Shown here piece by piece: positions 55,218-64,000 of a stretch of 64,000 bases of DNA. The notes under the pieces are model-generated. The model had not been told where the DNA came from. It saw nothing but the letters and a program-made list of their open reading frames with translations, and did no database searches. The DNA lies in contig NZ_JANIIC010000010.1 in NCBI RefSeq assembly GCF_024519315.1, positions 1 through 64,000 of the forward strand, in the 5' to 3' direction. The DNA is from Streptomyces malaysiensis subsp. samsunensis. GTDB lineage: Bacteria > Actinomycetota > Actinomycetes > Streptomycetales > Streptomycetaceae. The stretch's first letter is position 1. Every line of letters begins with the position of its first letter. Both the position numbers and the translations under genes were made by a program.

Positions 55218-55864
55218 GCACGCGCATCCTGGTCGTCGACAACTACGACAGCTTCGTCTTCAACCTCGTCCAGTACCTGTACCAGCTCGGCGCCGAGTGC
55301 GAGGTGGTGCGCAACGACGAGGTCTCCCTGGCCCACGCCCAGGACGGCTTCGACGGGGTCCTGCTGTCCCCCGGGCCCGGCACCCCTGAGGAGGCCGGGG
55401 TCTGCGTCGACATGGTGCGGCACTGCGCGAGCACCGGCGTACCGGTGTTCGGCGTCTGCCTGGGGATGCAGTCCATGGCCGTCGCGTACGGCGGAGTCGT
55501 CGGACGGGCCCCGGAGCTGCTGCATGGCAAGACCTCGCTGGTGACCCACGAGGAGGCCGGCGTCTTCAGCGGGCTGCCCTCGCCCTTCACCGCCACCCGC
55601 TATCACTCGCTGGCCGTGGAACGGGGCACCGTGCCCCCGGAGCTGGAGATCACGGCCTGGACGGAGACCGGTATCGCCATGGGGCTGCGCCACCGTGAAC
55701 TGCGCGTCGAGGGCGTCCAGTTCCACCCCGAGTCGGTCCTCACCGAATGGGGCCACCGAATGCTCGCCAACTGGCTGGTGGAGTGCGGGGACACGGATGC
55801 CGTGGGGCGGTCCGCGGGGCTCGCCCCGGTGGTCGGGGCGGTCGGCGGTAAGGCCGGCGAGTGA
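55214..55864 (+). CDS. pabA: Aminodeoxychorismate/anthranilate synthase glutaminase component
   Basis: A class I glutamine amidotransferase that gives ammonia to PabB (folate) or TrpE (tryptophan). The 216-residue protein starts MSTRILVVDNYDSFVFNLVQ, has the nucleophile C82 in VFGVCLGMQ and the His/Glu pair in VQFHPES. The partner subunit is not in the window. It is translationally coupled at both ends (ATGA with the small protein, GTGA with sortase 2). Confidence 0.95.
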   Translation: MSTRILVVDNYDSFVFNLVQYLYQLGAECEVVRNDEVSLAHAQDGFDGVLLSPGPGTPEEAGVCVDMVRHCASTGVPVFGVCLGMQSMAVAYGGVVGRAPELLHGKTSLVTHEEAGVFSGLPSPFTATRYHSLAVERGTVPPELEITAWTETGIAMGLRHRELRVEGVQFHPESVLTEWGHRMLANWLVECGDTDAVGRSAGLAPVVGAVGGKAGE

Positions 55865-57375
55865 CCGGACCGCGCCACGAGCGCGAGGGCGCCGCCCGTG
55901 GCGCCCGGGAGCCCGCCCCGTACGCGTCGTACGGGTCTCATGAGCGGCACGCCGCCCATGACGCCTATGGCGCCCACGGCTCCCATGCCGCCCATGGGGG
56001 CCCGGAGGCGTTCGCGGCGGCTGTGGAGGGTCCTGGAGACTCGCTGACCGGCCCGTCGGCCGACTCGCTGCCGGACTCCGTCCCGTCCGGGCCCACGGGG
56101 CGTACCACGGGCACCGCGTCGCTCTCCGTGCCGCCGCCGACCGGCCGCCGCCGGCGCGCCCGCCCGGCCTCCACCGGCCCTGAGGAGCCTGCTGAGGCGG
56201 CCGGGCCGCCCACGGGGCGCCGACGCGCCCGCGCGGCCCCCTCGGGGCCCCCAGGGCCCGCACACGCCGCCCAGACGCCCGGACGCGACGCCCAGGGGGC
56301 GTCCTCGGGCCGAGGCCCCGGCCCAGGCTCCGGCTTTTTCTCCGGCGAGCCGTCCGCACGCGTCCCCGATGCCGCGGAGACGGCCGTCCTGCCTCCGGTG
56401 AGGCCCCAGGGCGACGACGAGACGGTCGCCCTGCGCGCCGTGGACGCGCACCTCGCCGACCAGACCGTGATGCTGCGCAAGGTCGAGCCGGACCAGGACG
56501 CCGACCCCACGACCCCGCCCGGCGGCCGGGCCGCCCGCCGTAAGGCCGCCCAGGGGACCGGGAAGCGCGCCGGACGCCATGGCTCCCGCGCCCGGCGCGG
56601 CACGGCGGAGGCGGACGACGGGCGGGCCGCGGAGGGCGCGGGGGGCGCCCGGCCCCGCACCCGTATGGAGGCCAAGCGCGCCGCGCGGGCGCGCAAGGAC
56701 AGCCCCGGGGTGGTGGCGAGCCGGGTGGTCGGCGAGCTGTTCATCACGCTCGGCGTGGTGATGCTGCTCTTTGTCACCTATCAGCTGTGGTGGACGAACA
56801 TCCGTGCCCATCAGCAGGCCAACGGCGCCGCGAACAACTTGCAGAAGAAGTGGGACGAGAGCGGCGACAACCGGGACCCGGGCACCTTCTCCCCCGGGCA
56901 GGGGTTCGCGATCCTCTACATCCCCAAGCTGGATGTGAAGGCCCCGATCGCGGAGGGCATCGACAAGCACAAGGTCCTCGACCGCGGCATGGTCGGCCAC
57001 TACGGCAAGAGCCCCCTGAAGACCGCCATGCCGTGGGACAAGAAGGGCAACTTCGCGCTCGCCGGGCACCGCAACACCCATGGCGAGCCGTTCCGCTACA
57101 TCAACCGCCTCAAGCCCGGCGACGAGATCGTCATCGAGACGCAGAGCCGGTACTACACCTATGCGATGAGCAGCATCCTGCCGCAGACGCCGCCGTCCAA
57201 CACGGGCGTCATCAAGCCGGTGCCGCCCGGCTCCGGATTCACCGGACCGGGCCGATACATCACGCTGACCACCTGTACCCCGGAGTTCACCAGCACTTAC
57301 CGGATGATCGTCTGGGGCAAGATGGTCGACGAACGGCCGCGTAGTAAGGGAAAGCCGGACGCGCTGGTCGAATAA
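55861..57375 (+). CDS. Class E sortase (2) with long disordered N-terminus
   Basis: A 504-residue sortase. Residues 1 to about 280 are disordered, rich in Ala, Gly, Pro, Arg and His, and cytosolic; a membrane helix follows (VVGELFITLGVVMLLFVTYQ). The catalytic part has FALAGHRNTHGEPF, Cys C472 in ITLTTCTPEF and Arg in TYRMIVWG. GTG overlaps the pabA stop. The N-terminal extension is far longer than the family needs and may bind divisome or kinase partners. Confidence 0.93.
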   Translation: MTGPRHEREGAARGAREPAPYASYGSHERHAAHDAYGAHGSHAAHGGPEAFAAAVEGPGDSLTGPSADSLPDSVPSGPTGRTTGTASLSVPPPTGRRRRARPASTGPEEPAEAAGPPTGRRRARAAPSGPPGPAHAAQTPGRDAQGASSGRGPGPGSGFFSGEPSARVPDAAETAVLPPVRPQGDDETVALRAVDAHLADQTVMLRKVEPDQDADPTTPPGGRAARRKAAQGTGKRAGRHGSRARRGTAEADDGRAAEGAGGARPRTRMEAKRAARARKDSPGVVASRVVGELFITLGVVMLLFVTYQLWWTNIRAHQQANGAANNLQKKWDESGDNRDPGTFSPGQGFAILYIPKLDVKAPIAEGIDKHKVLDRGMVGHYGKSPLKTAMPWDKKGNFALAGHRNTHGEPFRYINRLKPGDEIVIETQSRYYTYAMSSILPQTPPSNTGVIKPVPPGSGFTGPGRYITLTTCTPEFTSTYRMIVWGKMVDERPRSKGKPDALVE

Positions 57376-57415
57376 GCGGGTACAGCCGGGAAACCAGAAA
57401 AAGGGGTACGACGCG

Positions 57416-58156
57416 GTGGCACGCACCGACCACGACGAGCGACAGGACCGGCACCCCGGCCCGCCCGCGACGCCCAGCCGCCGTCCCGGCCGTGGCCGGG
57501 TCGCCGCGGCCATAGCGGTCTTCGGCGAGCTGCTGATCACCGCGGGGCTGATCCTCGCCCTGTTCGTCGTCTACTCGCTGTGGTGGACCAATGTCCTGGC
57601 CGACCGTGAGGCGAAGAAGCAGGGCGACCAGGTGCGCAAGCACTGGGCCCAGCAAGGGCCGGGCAAGCTGGACACCAAGGACGGCATCGGCTTCCTGCAC
57701 GTGCCGTCCATGCACAACGGCGAGGTGCTGGTCAAGAAGGGCACCAGCACCGAGACCCTCAACGACGGTGTGGCCGGCTACTACACCAAGCCGGTCAAGT
57801 CCGCGATGCCGTGGGACAAGAAGGGCAACTTCAGCCTGGCCGCGCACCGGGACGGGCACGGCGCGCAGTTCCACAACATCGACAAGGTGCGCGAAGGCGA
57901 TCCGGTGGTCTTCGAGACCCGCGACACCTGGTACGTCTACAAGGTCTACGCGACGCTGCCGGAGACCTCGAAGTACAACGTGGATGTGCTGGACGCGGTC
58001 CCGAAGGAGTCGGGCAGGAAGCGGCCGGGCCGTTACATCACGCTCTCGACCTGCACCCCCGTCTACACCTCCCGCCACCGCTACATCGTGTGGGGCGAAC
58101 TGGAGCGCACCGAGAAGGTCGACGCGGACCGCACGCCCCCCGAGGAACTGCGCTGA
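57416..58156 (+). CDS. Class E sortase (3)
   Basis: A 246-residue sortase, close in plan to sortase 2 but with only a short basic N-terminus. Helix about 31-55 (VFGELLITAGLILALFVVYS), catalytic His in SLAAHRDGHGAQF, Cys C213 in ITLSTCTPVY and Arg in SRHRYIVWG. GTG start, 40 bp after sortase 2. A strong terminator follows. Confidence 0.93.
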   Translation: MARTDHDERQDRHPGPPATPSRRPGRGRVAAAIAVFGELLITAGLILALFVVYSLWWTNVLADREAKKQGDQVRKHWAQQGPGKLDTKDGIGFLHVPSMHNGEVLVKKGTSTETLNDGVAGYYTKPVKSAMPWDKKGNFSLAAHRDGHGAQFHNIDKVREGDPVVFETRDTWYVYKVYATLPETSKYNVDVLDAVPKESGRKRPGRYITLSTCTPVYTSRHRYIVWGELERTEKVDADRTPPEELR

Positions 58157-58220
58157 CCCGCTCGCGACGATCCCTGAGGGCCTGAGTACCCGGAAAGCCC
58201 GAGCACCCGGAGAGCCCGAG

Positions 58221-58270
58221 CACGAAGAAGCCCCCGGCATCCTTCTCGGAGTGCCGGGGGCTTCTTCGTG
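58221..58270. terminator. Bidirectional terminator between sortases and pknB
   Basis: Perfect 19-nt arms (58221-58239, 58252-58270) with a 12-nt loop, between convergent sortase 3 and pknB. Confidence 0.88.
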
Positions 58271-58284
58271 TCGCCGTGCCGTGC

Positions 58285-60297
58285 CTAGAAGCCGTTCTGG
58301 CCGCCGAAGATCCCTCCGCCGCCGTTGTCACCGCCGCCGTTGCCACCCTGCCCGGCGACCGTGATGAGGTTCACGGACTGGCCCTTGGGCACCTGGGTGC
58401 CCGCACCGGGCTGGCTGGCCACCACGGTGGCGTTGTCGTCCTGCGGACCGGCGATGTTGCCCACGTTGAGGCCCAGGTCCTGGAGCGCCTTCTTGGCGTC
58501 CTTGAGCTTCTGGCCGCCCAGGTTGGGCACCGGCACGTTCTCCTGCTCCGCGGGCTCCTTGGCCACGGTCAGCGTGACCGTCGAACCGGGCAGGACCTCC
58601 TGGCCGCCCTTGGGCGTCTGGTCGGTCACCGTGCCGGGCTCGACGTCGCCGTTGTCGACCTCCTGCGCCTGGACCTTGAGGCCCTTCGCCTCGAGGGACT
58701 TCGTGGCGTCCTCGACCTTCTGGGTGGTCACGTCCGGGACGACGACCTTCTGCTGCGCCTCGGCGACCGTCAGGGTGATCGTGGCGCCCTTGGGGACCTT
58801 CTTGCCGCCCTTGGGGTCCTGGTCGATCACCTTGCCGGCGGTCTGGTCCGACTGCTCGGTCTTCTGGTTGACCTCGAAGCCCTTGGCCTCGAGCTGCTGC
58901 TTGGCGGATTCGAACTGAACGTTGAGGACGTCGGGCACCTCGACCCGCGCGGCGGGCTTGGGGCCCTTGGACATGGTCAGCTCGACCGTGCCGTGCCGCT
59001 TGACCTCGTCGCCGCTCTTGGGGGTCTGCTCACAGACGGTGTTCTTGTCCGCGTTCTCGCAGAACTTGGAGCCGACGGTCTTGACCTTGAAGTCGCCGTT
59101 CTCCCCTTGGCTCTTGGCGTCGTCGAGCGTCTTGCCGACGAGGTTGGGGACCGGGACCATGTCGTCGTTCTTACCGCCGCCGAACAGCGACTTACCGATG
59201 AAGATCGCGCCGACCAGCACCAGTATCCCTGCGACGATCAGCAGGATCGTCGAGAGGTTGCTCTTCTTGCCGGGGCCCCCGCGCCCCCGGCCGCGGTCCG
59301 GCCGCTCGTCGTAGCCGAAGCCGCCGTCGTCCTCGCGCATCGGCGGGAGCATCGAGGTCTGCGCCCCGGCGCCGGAGTTCTGCGGCCGCAGCATCGCGGT
59401 GGGCTGGTCGTCGGAGCCGTAGCCGACCGCGCCCAGCGCCGCGGTGGCGGCCACCGGCTGGCCCTCCAGGGCCGCCTCGATGTCGGCGCGCATCTCGTCG
59501 GCCGACTGATAGCGGTAGTCGGGGTCCTTGACCAGCGCCCGCAGGACGATGGCGTCCATCTCCGGGGTGATCTCGGGGTCGTATGTGCTCGGCGGCTGCG
59601 GGTCCTCCCGCACGTGCTGATAGGCGACGGCCACCGGGGAGTCGCCCACGAACGGCGGTCTTACGGTCAGCAGTTCATAGAGCAGACACCCGGTGGAGTA
59701 CAGGTCGCTGCGCGCGTCGACGGTCTCGCCCTTGGCCTGCTCGGGGGAGAGGTACTGGGCGGTACCGATGACGGCGGCCGTCTGCGTCATGGTCATACCG
59801 GCATCGCCCATGGCCCGGGCGATGCCGAAGTCCATCACCTTGACCTGGCCGCTCCGCGTGAGCATGACGTTGGCCGGTTTGATGTCGCGGTGGACGATGT
59901 TGTTGCGGTGCGAGTACTCGAGAGCCTGGAGGATGCCGGTGGTCATCTCCAGTGAGCGCTCGGGGAGCAGCTTTCTGCCCGAGTGGAGGAGCTCACGCAG
60001 CGTGGAACCGTCGACGTACTCCATCACGATGTAGGGGATCGAGACACCGTCGACGTAGTCCTCGCCGGTGTCGTAGACCGCGACGATCGCGGGATGGTTG
60101 AGCGAGGCGGCCGACTGGGCCTCTCGGCGGAACCGGGCCTGGAAGGACGGGTCACGGGCGAGGTCCGCCCGCAGCGTCTTCACAGCGACAGTACGGCCGA
60201 GGCGGGTGTCGTGCGCGAGGTAGACCTCCGCCATGCCACCGCGGCCGAGCACTGAGCCCAGCTCATACCGGCCGCCGAGGCGACGCGGCTCTTCCAT
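58285..60297 (-). CDS. pknB: PASTA-domain Ser/Thr protein kinase (PknB family)
   Basis: A membrane kinase that senses muropeptides or lipid II and controls cell-wall growth. From ATG at 60297 (MEEPRRLGGRYELGSVLG) it has 670 residues: kinase domain (about 10-270; VAVKTLR, HRDIKPANVM, MDFGIAR), a juxtamembrane Gly/Arg-rich segment, one helix near 347-369 (ILLIVAGILVLVGAIFIGK) and four extracellular PASTA repeats (about 375-640), then a Gly/Asn tail. GGAG lies 5 bp before the start. Last gene of PP2C-ftsW-pbpA-pknB. Confidence 0.96.
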   Translation of the reverse strand: MEEPRRLGGRYELGSVLGRGGMAEVYLAHDTRLGRTVAVKTLRADLARDPSFQARFRREAQSAASLNHPAIVAVYDTGEDYVDGVSIPYIVMEYVDGSTLRELLHSGRKLLPERSLEMTTGILQALEYSHRNNIVHRDIKPANVMLTRSGQVKVMDFGIARAMGDAGMTMTQTAAVIGTAQYLSPEQAKGETVDARSDLYSTGCLLYELLTVRPPFVGDSPVAVAYQHVREDPQPPSTYDPEITPEMDAIVLRALVKDPDYRYQSADEMRADIEAALEGQPVAATAALGAVGYGSDDQPTAMLRPQNSGAGAQTSMLPPMREDDGGFGYDERPDRGRGRGGPGKKSNLSTILLIVAGILVLVGAIFIGKSLFGGGKNDDMVPVPNLVGKTLDDAKSQGENGDFKVKTVGSKFCENADKNTVCEQTPKSGDEVKRHGTVELTMSKGPKPAARVEVPDVLNVQFESAKQQLEAKGFEVNQKTEQSDQTAGKVIDQDPKGGKKVPKGATITLTVAEAQQKVVVPDVTTQKVEDATKSLEAKGLKVQAQEVDNGDVEPGTVTDQTPKGGQEVLPGSTVTLTVAKEPAEQENVPVPNLGGQKLKDAKKALQDLGLNVGNIAGPQDDNATVVASQPGAGTQVPKGQSVNLITVAGQGGNGGGDNGGGGIFGGQNGF

Positions 60298-60464
60298 AGC
60301 TACTCCAGCCCTCTTCCGTGGTTCCCGGCACCTGCTGTGGGGGCCGGCGAAGTGCTGCTCGCGCATACGGTACCCGGCACGTCTTACGGGACCCGGCGTC
60401 AGTCGCTATCTGATACCGGACCGGTACGGCGACGTGCGGGATTGATATCCGGACGTGACGGGGG

Positions 60465-61937
60465 TCACTTGTCGCGCTCGGTTTCCAGTACGGCCTGCAT
60501 CACGCTCTTGGCGATCGGCGCGGCCAGCTTGCCACCGGCGATGTCGCCGCGGAGGGTGTCGGACCCTTCGATGACGACGGCGACCGCGACCGGCGAGCCG
60601 TCGTTCCCCTTGGCGTAGGAGATGAACCACGCATAGGGGTTCTTGCTGTTGGCGACGCCGTGCTGAGCGGTACCGGTCTTGCCGCCGACCGTGACGCCCG
60701 GGATCTGGGCGCTGGTGCCGGTGCCCTCCTTGACCACGGTCTCCATCATGCTCTGGAGCTTCTGGGCGTTCTCCGAGCTGAGCGGCTGGCTCATCTGCTC
60801 CGGGTCGGTCTGCTCGACGGTGTTGAGGTTGGGGGCGCGCAGCGAGTCGACCATGTACGGCTTCATCAGCTTGCCGTCGTTGGCGACGGCGGCGGCGACC
60901 ATCGCCATCTGGAGCGGGGTGGCCCGGTTGTCGAACTGGCCGATGGCCGACATCGCGTTGCCCGGCCGGTCCATGTCCTCGGGGTAGACGCTGGCGTAGG
61001 CGCGGACGGGGGTGTCGACCGTCTTGTTGAAGCCGAACTTCTCGGCCTGCTCCCGCATCTTGTCCTTGCCGAGGTCGTCACCCAGCTTGCCGAAGACCGT
61101 GTTGCAGGAGTAGCGGAGCGCCTGCCGCAGCGAGGCGTCCTTGCAGGGGATGTTCCCCTCGTTGGGCAGGTTCTGGGTGGACAGCGGCAGCCTCCAGGGG
61201 AGCGGCGACTCCGTCGGCCCGTCGATGTCGTCGTACTTGCCGTTCTCCAGCGCGGCCGCGGCGGTGACGACCTTGAAGGTCGAACCGGGCGGGTAGGTCT
61301 GACGGAGCGCCCGGTTGAGCATCGGGTCGTCCTTGTCGTTCGTCGGCTTGAGCGCGTTCCACGCCTTCTCGTCCTTGGTGGACCCGCCCGCGATCGTCGA
61401 GGGGTCGTAGCTCGGGGTCGAGGCGAGGGCGAGGATCTTGCCGGTGCGCGGGTCGAGTGCGGCGACGGCGCCCTTCTTGTTACCGAGGCCCTTGAACGCG
61501 GCCTCCTGGGCCTTGCCGTTCAGCGTGGTGATGACGTCGCCGCCCTTCTGCTTCTTACCGGTGATCATGTCGATCGTCCGGTTGAAGAAGAGGCGGTCGT
61601 CATTGCCGGTGAGGATGCCGTCTTCGATCTTCTCGATCTGGTTGGCGTCGTATGCCTGGGAGGCGTACCCGGTGACCGGCGCCCACATGGGGCCGTTCTT
61701 GTAGGTGCGCTTGTACTTGAAGTCGGTGCCGTTGGTCTCGGCGGATCCGGTGATCGGCTGGCCGTCGACGATGATGTTGCCGCGCGGCTGGCTGTAACGG
61801 GCGATCAGGACACGGCGGTTCTTCGTATGGTCCTTCAACTCGTCGGCTTGGACGTACTGGATCCAGTTGTCCCGCAGCAGCAGGGCGAAGACGAGGAGTC
61901 CGCAGAAGATCGCGATTCGGCGCAGGGGCTTGTTCAC
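60465..61937 (-). CDS. pbpA: Penicillin-binding transpeptidase PbpA (class B)
   Basis: A class B PBP that cross-links peptidoglycan with a SEDS partner. The 490-residue protein has an N-terminal helix (IAIFCGLLVFALLLRDNW), a dimerisation region and the transpeptidase motifs STFK (near 219), SCN and KTGTA. GTG start overlaps the ftsW/rodA stop (GTGA), matching their joint function. Class and order are conserved with Mycobacterium pbpA-rodA. Confidence 0.96.
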   Translation of the reverse strand: MNKPLRRIAIFCGLLVFALLLRDNWIQYVQADELKDHTKNRRVLIARYSQPRGNIIVDGQPITGSAETNGTDFKYKRTYKNGPMWAPVTGYASQAYDANQIEKIEDGILTGNDDRLFFNRTIDMITGKKQKGGDVITTLNGKAQEAAFKGLGNKKGAVAALDPRTGKILALASTPSYDPSTIAGGSTKDEKAWNALKPTNDKDDPMLNRALRQTYPPGSTFKVVTAAAALENGKYDDIDGPTESPLPWRLPLSTQNLPNEGNIPCKDASLRQALRYSCNTVFGKLGDDLGKDKMREQAEKFGFNKTVDTPVRAYASVYPEDMDRPGNAMSAIGQFDNRATPLQMAMVAAAVANDGKLMKPYMVDSLRAPNLNTVEQTDPEQMSQPLSSENAQKLQSMMETVVKEGTGTSAQIPGVTVGGKTGTAQHGVANSKNPYAWFISYAKGNDGSPVAVAVVIEGSDTLRGDIAGGKLAAPIAKSVMQAVLETERDK

Positions 61938-63346
61938 GGTCGGACCACCTGGGTCATCTCGGCGTCAGTGGTGGGAGCGGGCGCCGGCGCCGGACGGCGC
62001 GCGGTGTCGCTGACCTTGATCAGGATGGCGACGAGCGCCCAGTTGGCGATGACGGACGAGCCACCCGACGCGATGAACGGCATGGTCATACCGGTCAGCG
62101 GGATCAGGCCCATCACACCGCCCGCCACGACGAAGACCTGGATGGCGAAGGCCGCGGACAGGCCGATGGCCAGCAGCTTGCCGAACGGGTCACGGGCCGC
62201 GAGGGCGGTGCGCACACCGCGCTCCACGATCAGGCCGTAGAGCAGCAGGACGCCCATGGTGCCCGCGAGCCCGAGCTCCTCGCCGACCGTGGCCAGGATG
62301 AAGTCGGAGTTGGCGGCGAAGCCGATCAGGTCGGAGTTGCCCTGGCCGAGACCGGTGCCGAAGACACCGCCGGAGCCGAAGGCCATCAGCGCCTGAGCGA
62401 TCTGGTCACTGCCGCCGGTCTTGAAGGCCGCGAAGGGGTCGAGCCAGGCGTCGACGCGCTGCTGCACATGCGGTTCGAAGCTGGCGACGCCGACCGCGCC
62501 GACCGCGGACATCAGCAGGCCGAAGACGATCCAGCTGGTGCGCTCGGTGGCCACGTACAGCATCACGACGAAGAGGCCGAAGAACAGCAGCGAGGTGCCC
62601 AGGTCGGTCTCGAAGACCAGGATGAGGATGCTCATCCCCCAGACCACCAGGATCGGGCCGAGGTCGCGGCCGCGCGGCAGGTACAGCCCCATGAAGCGGC
62701 GGCTGGCCAGCGCGAGCGCGTCCCGTTTGACCATCAGATAGCCGGAGAAGAACACGGCGATGATGATCTTGGCGAACTCGCCGGGCTGGATGGAGAAGCC
62801 GCCGATGGTGATCCAGATACGGGCGCCGAATCGGGCCGGGAAGAACACCGGAAGGATCAGCAGGATCAGCGCCGCCACCATGGAGATGTAGGTGTAGCGC
62901 TGGAGGAGGCGGTGATCCTTGAGCAGGATCAGGACGCCGACGAAGAGGGCGACGCCCAGTGCCGAGTAGATCAGCTGGTTGGGCGCCGAGGGCGAGAAGA
63001 CCTGGTCGACGGCCTCCGCCCGGTCGGCCAGCCGCCTGGACTGGTCCAGCCGCCAGATGAGCACCAGGCCCAGCCCGTTGAGGAGCGTGGCGATCGGCAG
63101 CAGCAGCGGATCCGCGTACGGCGCGAATTTCCGGACCACCAGATGTCCGACGCCGGCCAGCAGCCCGAGCCCGAGACCGTAGCTCAGCATGCCCGAGGGC
63201 ATTTCGTCGCTGAGCGCAAGACCCGCGTTGGCATAGGCGAAGACCGGAATGATCACCGCGAAGACGAGCATGGCCAGCTCGGTGTTCCGCCTGCTCGGCG
63301 GCCCGGCCGTACTGATCGTCGTCGTGTTGGTCGTACTACTGCTCAT
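61934..63346 (-). CDS. rodA: SEDS family glycosyltransferase FtsW/RodA
   Basis: A peptidoglycan polymerase that works with PbpA. From ATG at 63346 (MSSSTTNTTTIST) it has 470 residues and about ten helices. SEDS motifs: SIQPGEFAKIIIAVFFSGYL and FETDLGTSLLFFGLF, and near the end MTMPFIASGGSSVIANW. The frame is open to 63865, antisense-like to the phosphatase tail, and is rejected. Named FtsW in many Streptomyces annotations; division versus elongation role cannot be told from sequence. Confidence 0.95.
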   Translation of the reverse strand: MSSSTTNTTTISTAGPPSRRNTELAMLVFAVIIPVFAYANAGLALSDEMPSGMLSYGLGLGLLAGVGHLVVRKFAPYADPLLLPIATLLNGLGLVLIWRLDQSRRLADRAEAVDQVFSPSAPNQLIYSALGVALFVGVLILLKDHRLLQRYTYISMVAALILLILPVFFPARFGARIWITIGGFSIQPGEFAKIIIAVFFSGYLMVKRDALALASRRFMGLYLPRGRDLGPILVVWGMSILILVFETDLGTSLLFFGLFVVMLYVATERTSWIVFGLLMSAVGAVGVASFEPHVQQRVDAWLDPFAAFKTGGSDQIAQALMAFGSGGVFGTGLGQGNSDLIGFAANSDFILATVGEELGLAGTMGVLLLYGLIVERGVRTALAARDPFGKLLAIGLSAAFAIQVFVVAGGVMGLIPLTGMTMPFIASGGSSVIANWALVAILIKVSDTARRPAPAPAPTTDAEMTQVVRP

Positions 63347-63371
63347 GGGTGGACGGCCCCTTACGGACTCA

Positions 63372-64000
63372 CTACTGGGTGCTGCTGCACTGCGGGACCA
63401 ACTTCTTCTCCTCCTCCGAGAGGGTGGGGCCGGGCTTCGGAGTGGGAGACGTCGTCGGCGTGGGCTTGTTCGTGGCCTTGGCGGCGCGCGTCCCGAGTTG
63501 GCTCTCGGTCTTCTCGTTCCCGGGCTGGCCGCTGCTGCTGTGGGACGGGTCGGCGCTGCTGGAGGCGCTGCCCCCGGAGGCGCCGTCGCCCTTGCCCTTG
63601 TCGCCGCGGGTGAGGTCCTTCTGGCTGTCCTCGGCCTTGTCCTGGGCGTCGGCCTTCTTACAGGCGCCGGCGAGGGTGGCGAGGTCCTTGGTCTTGTCCC
63701 GTGCCTGGCCGAGACCGCTGACCGTGATCGTGTCCTCCACGCGGCCGCGCTGGTCGGGCGGGAGGTACTTGAGTTCGATCTCGCGGTGGTCCTCATGGAC
63801 CTTGTTGAGCTTGATCCAGGCGAGGTCCTGGCTGATGCCCTGGTAGATCGCCACGTGGTCGCCATTGGAGCCCACGTAGTACTGCGTCTGGGTCCAGCGG
63901 TAGCCGCCGTAGAGCCCGCCGCCGATCACGGCGAGGCCCAGCACGATGAAGAGCGACCGCTTGGCCCATGTCTTGCGGCCGCTCTTCTTGGTGAAGTCAC
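63372..64000 (-). CDS. pstP: PP2C-type protein phosphatase, C-terminal part (cut by window edge)
   Basis: The window ends inside this gene; it runs on beyond 64000, entering through DFTKKSGRKTWAKRS. Visible are a membrane helix (about LFIVLGLAVIGGGLYGGYRW), an extracellular beta-rich domain (YYVGSNGDHVAIYQGI) and a Ser/Pro/Lys tail ending VPQCSSTQ. The catalytic domain is not in view. This layout and the position just before rodA-pbpA-pknB fit the PknB-counteracting PP2C phosphatase (PstP/Stp). Confidence 0.9.
   Translation of the reverse strand, partial: DFTKKSGRKTWAKRSLFIVLGLAVIGGGLYGGYRWTQTQYYVGSNGDHVAIYQGISQDLAWIKLNKVHEDHREIELKYLPPDQRGRVEDTITVSGLGQARDKTKDLATLAGACKKADAQDKAEDSQKDLTRGDKGKGDGASGGSASSSADPSHSSSGQPGNEKTESQLGTRAAKATNKPTPTTSPTPKPGPTLSEEEKKLVPQCSSTQ

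Noticed and set aside
61934..63865. Longer start for rodA extending into the phosphatase gene
   Set aside because: The extra 173 residues are a Thr/Arg/Pro-rich shadow of the phosphatase tail; ATG at 63346 starts a normal SEDS protein.

Overview
This window is high-GC actinobacterial chromosome, and gene content and order identify it as the origin region of a Streptomyces (or very close Streptomycetaceae) chromosome. The evidence is the block rpmH-dnaA-[oriC]-dnaN-gnd-recF-dciA-gyrB-gyrA, many DnaA boxes of the TTGTCCACA type between dnaA and dnaN, parS sites of sequence GTTTCACGTGAAAC, frequent GTG/TTG starts, a DLW-39 small protein, DUF6049/DUF5324/DUF3566 proteins, CrgA, class E sortases and a PASTA kinase with SEDS/PBP partners. 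No integrase, transposase, prophage, CRISPR array or biosynthetic cluster is visible; this is core chromosome.

Layout. 1-1.8 kb: ribosomal operon rpsF-ssb-rpsR-rplI (minus strand), with two parS sites between ssb and rpsR. 2-9.1 kb: small membrane protein, FemX-type transferase, a divergent alanine-racemase-fold protein, a GT87-like membrane glycosyltransferase and a bifunctional class A PBP. 9.4-12.7 kb: PadR regulator with its probable operator, myo-inositol-1-phosphate synthase and an MFS transporter carrying two parS sites. 12.7-24.2 kb: CCA-adding enzyme, DUF6049, MurJ, a pseudokinase, SigM and its zinc anti-sigma factor (two parS sites), then trxB-trxA behind a SigR-type promoter. 24.2-31.1 kb, all minus strand: GNAT enzyme, parB-parA, rsmG, jag/khpB, yidC, yidD, rnpA, rpmH. 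31.5-43.9 kb, plus strand: dnaA, oriC, dnaN, gnd, recF, dciA, gyrB, gyrA, DUF3566. 44-52.7 kb: tRNA-Ile, DLW-39, a secreted/anchored protein, a Ser/Thr kinase that is frameshifted as read, an HTH regulator, tRNA-Ala, an unusual response regulator, DUF5324, cyclophilin and rhomboid protease. 52.7-64 kb: an isolated DnaA-box cluster, crgA, DUF881, three class E sortases around pabA, and pknB-pbpA-ftsW-PP2C (minus strand, last gene cut by the window edge).

The genes fall into linked programmes: replication start and control (DnaA, oriC, DnaN, RecF, DciA, gyrase), segregation (ParA, ParB, eight perfect and one degenerate parS site, all on the left of dnaA), membrane and RNA biogenesis (YidC, YidD, RnpA, Jag, RsmG), and envelope growth and division (PBPs, FtsW/RodA, PknB and its phosphatase, MurJ, FemX, CrgA, sortases). 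I found no clearly new multi-gene system. The items most worth following are a perfect 36-bp palindrome centred on a parS site, a five-box DnaA cluster between two convergent genes 19 kb from oriC, paired parS sites, the frameshifted kinase, an HTH-coiled coil-receiver protein and the FemX-linked racemase-like protein.
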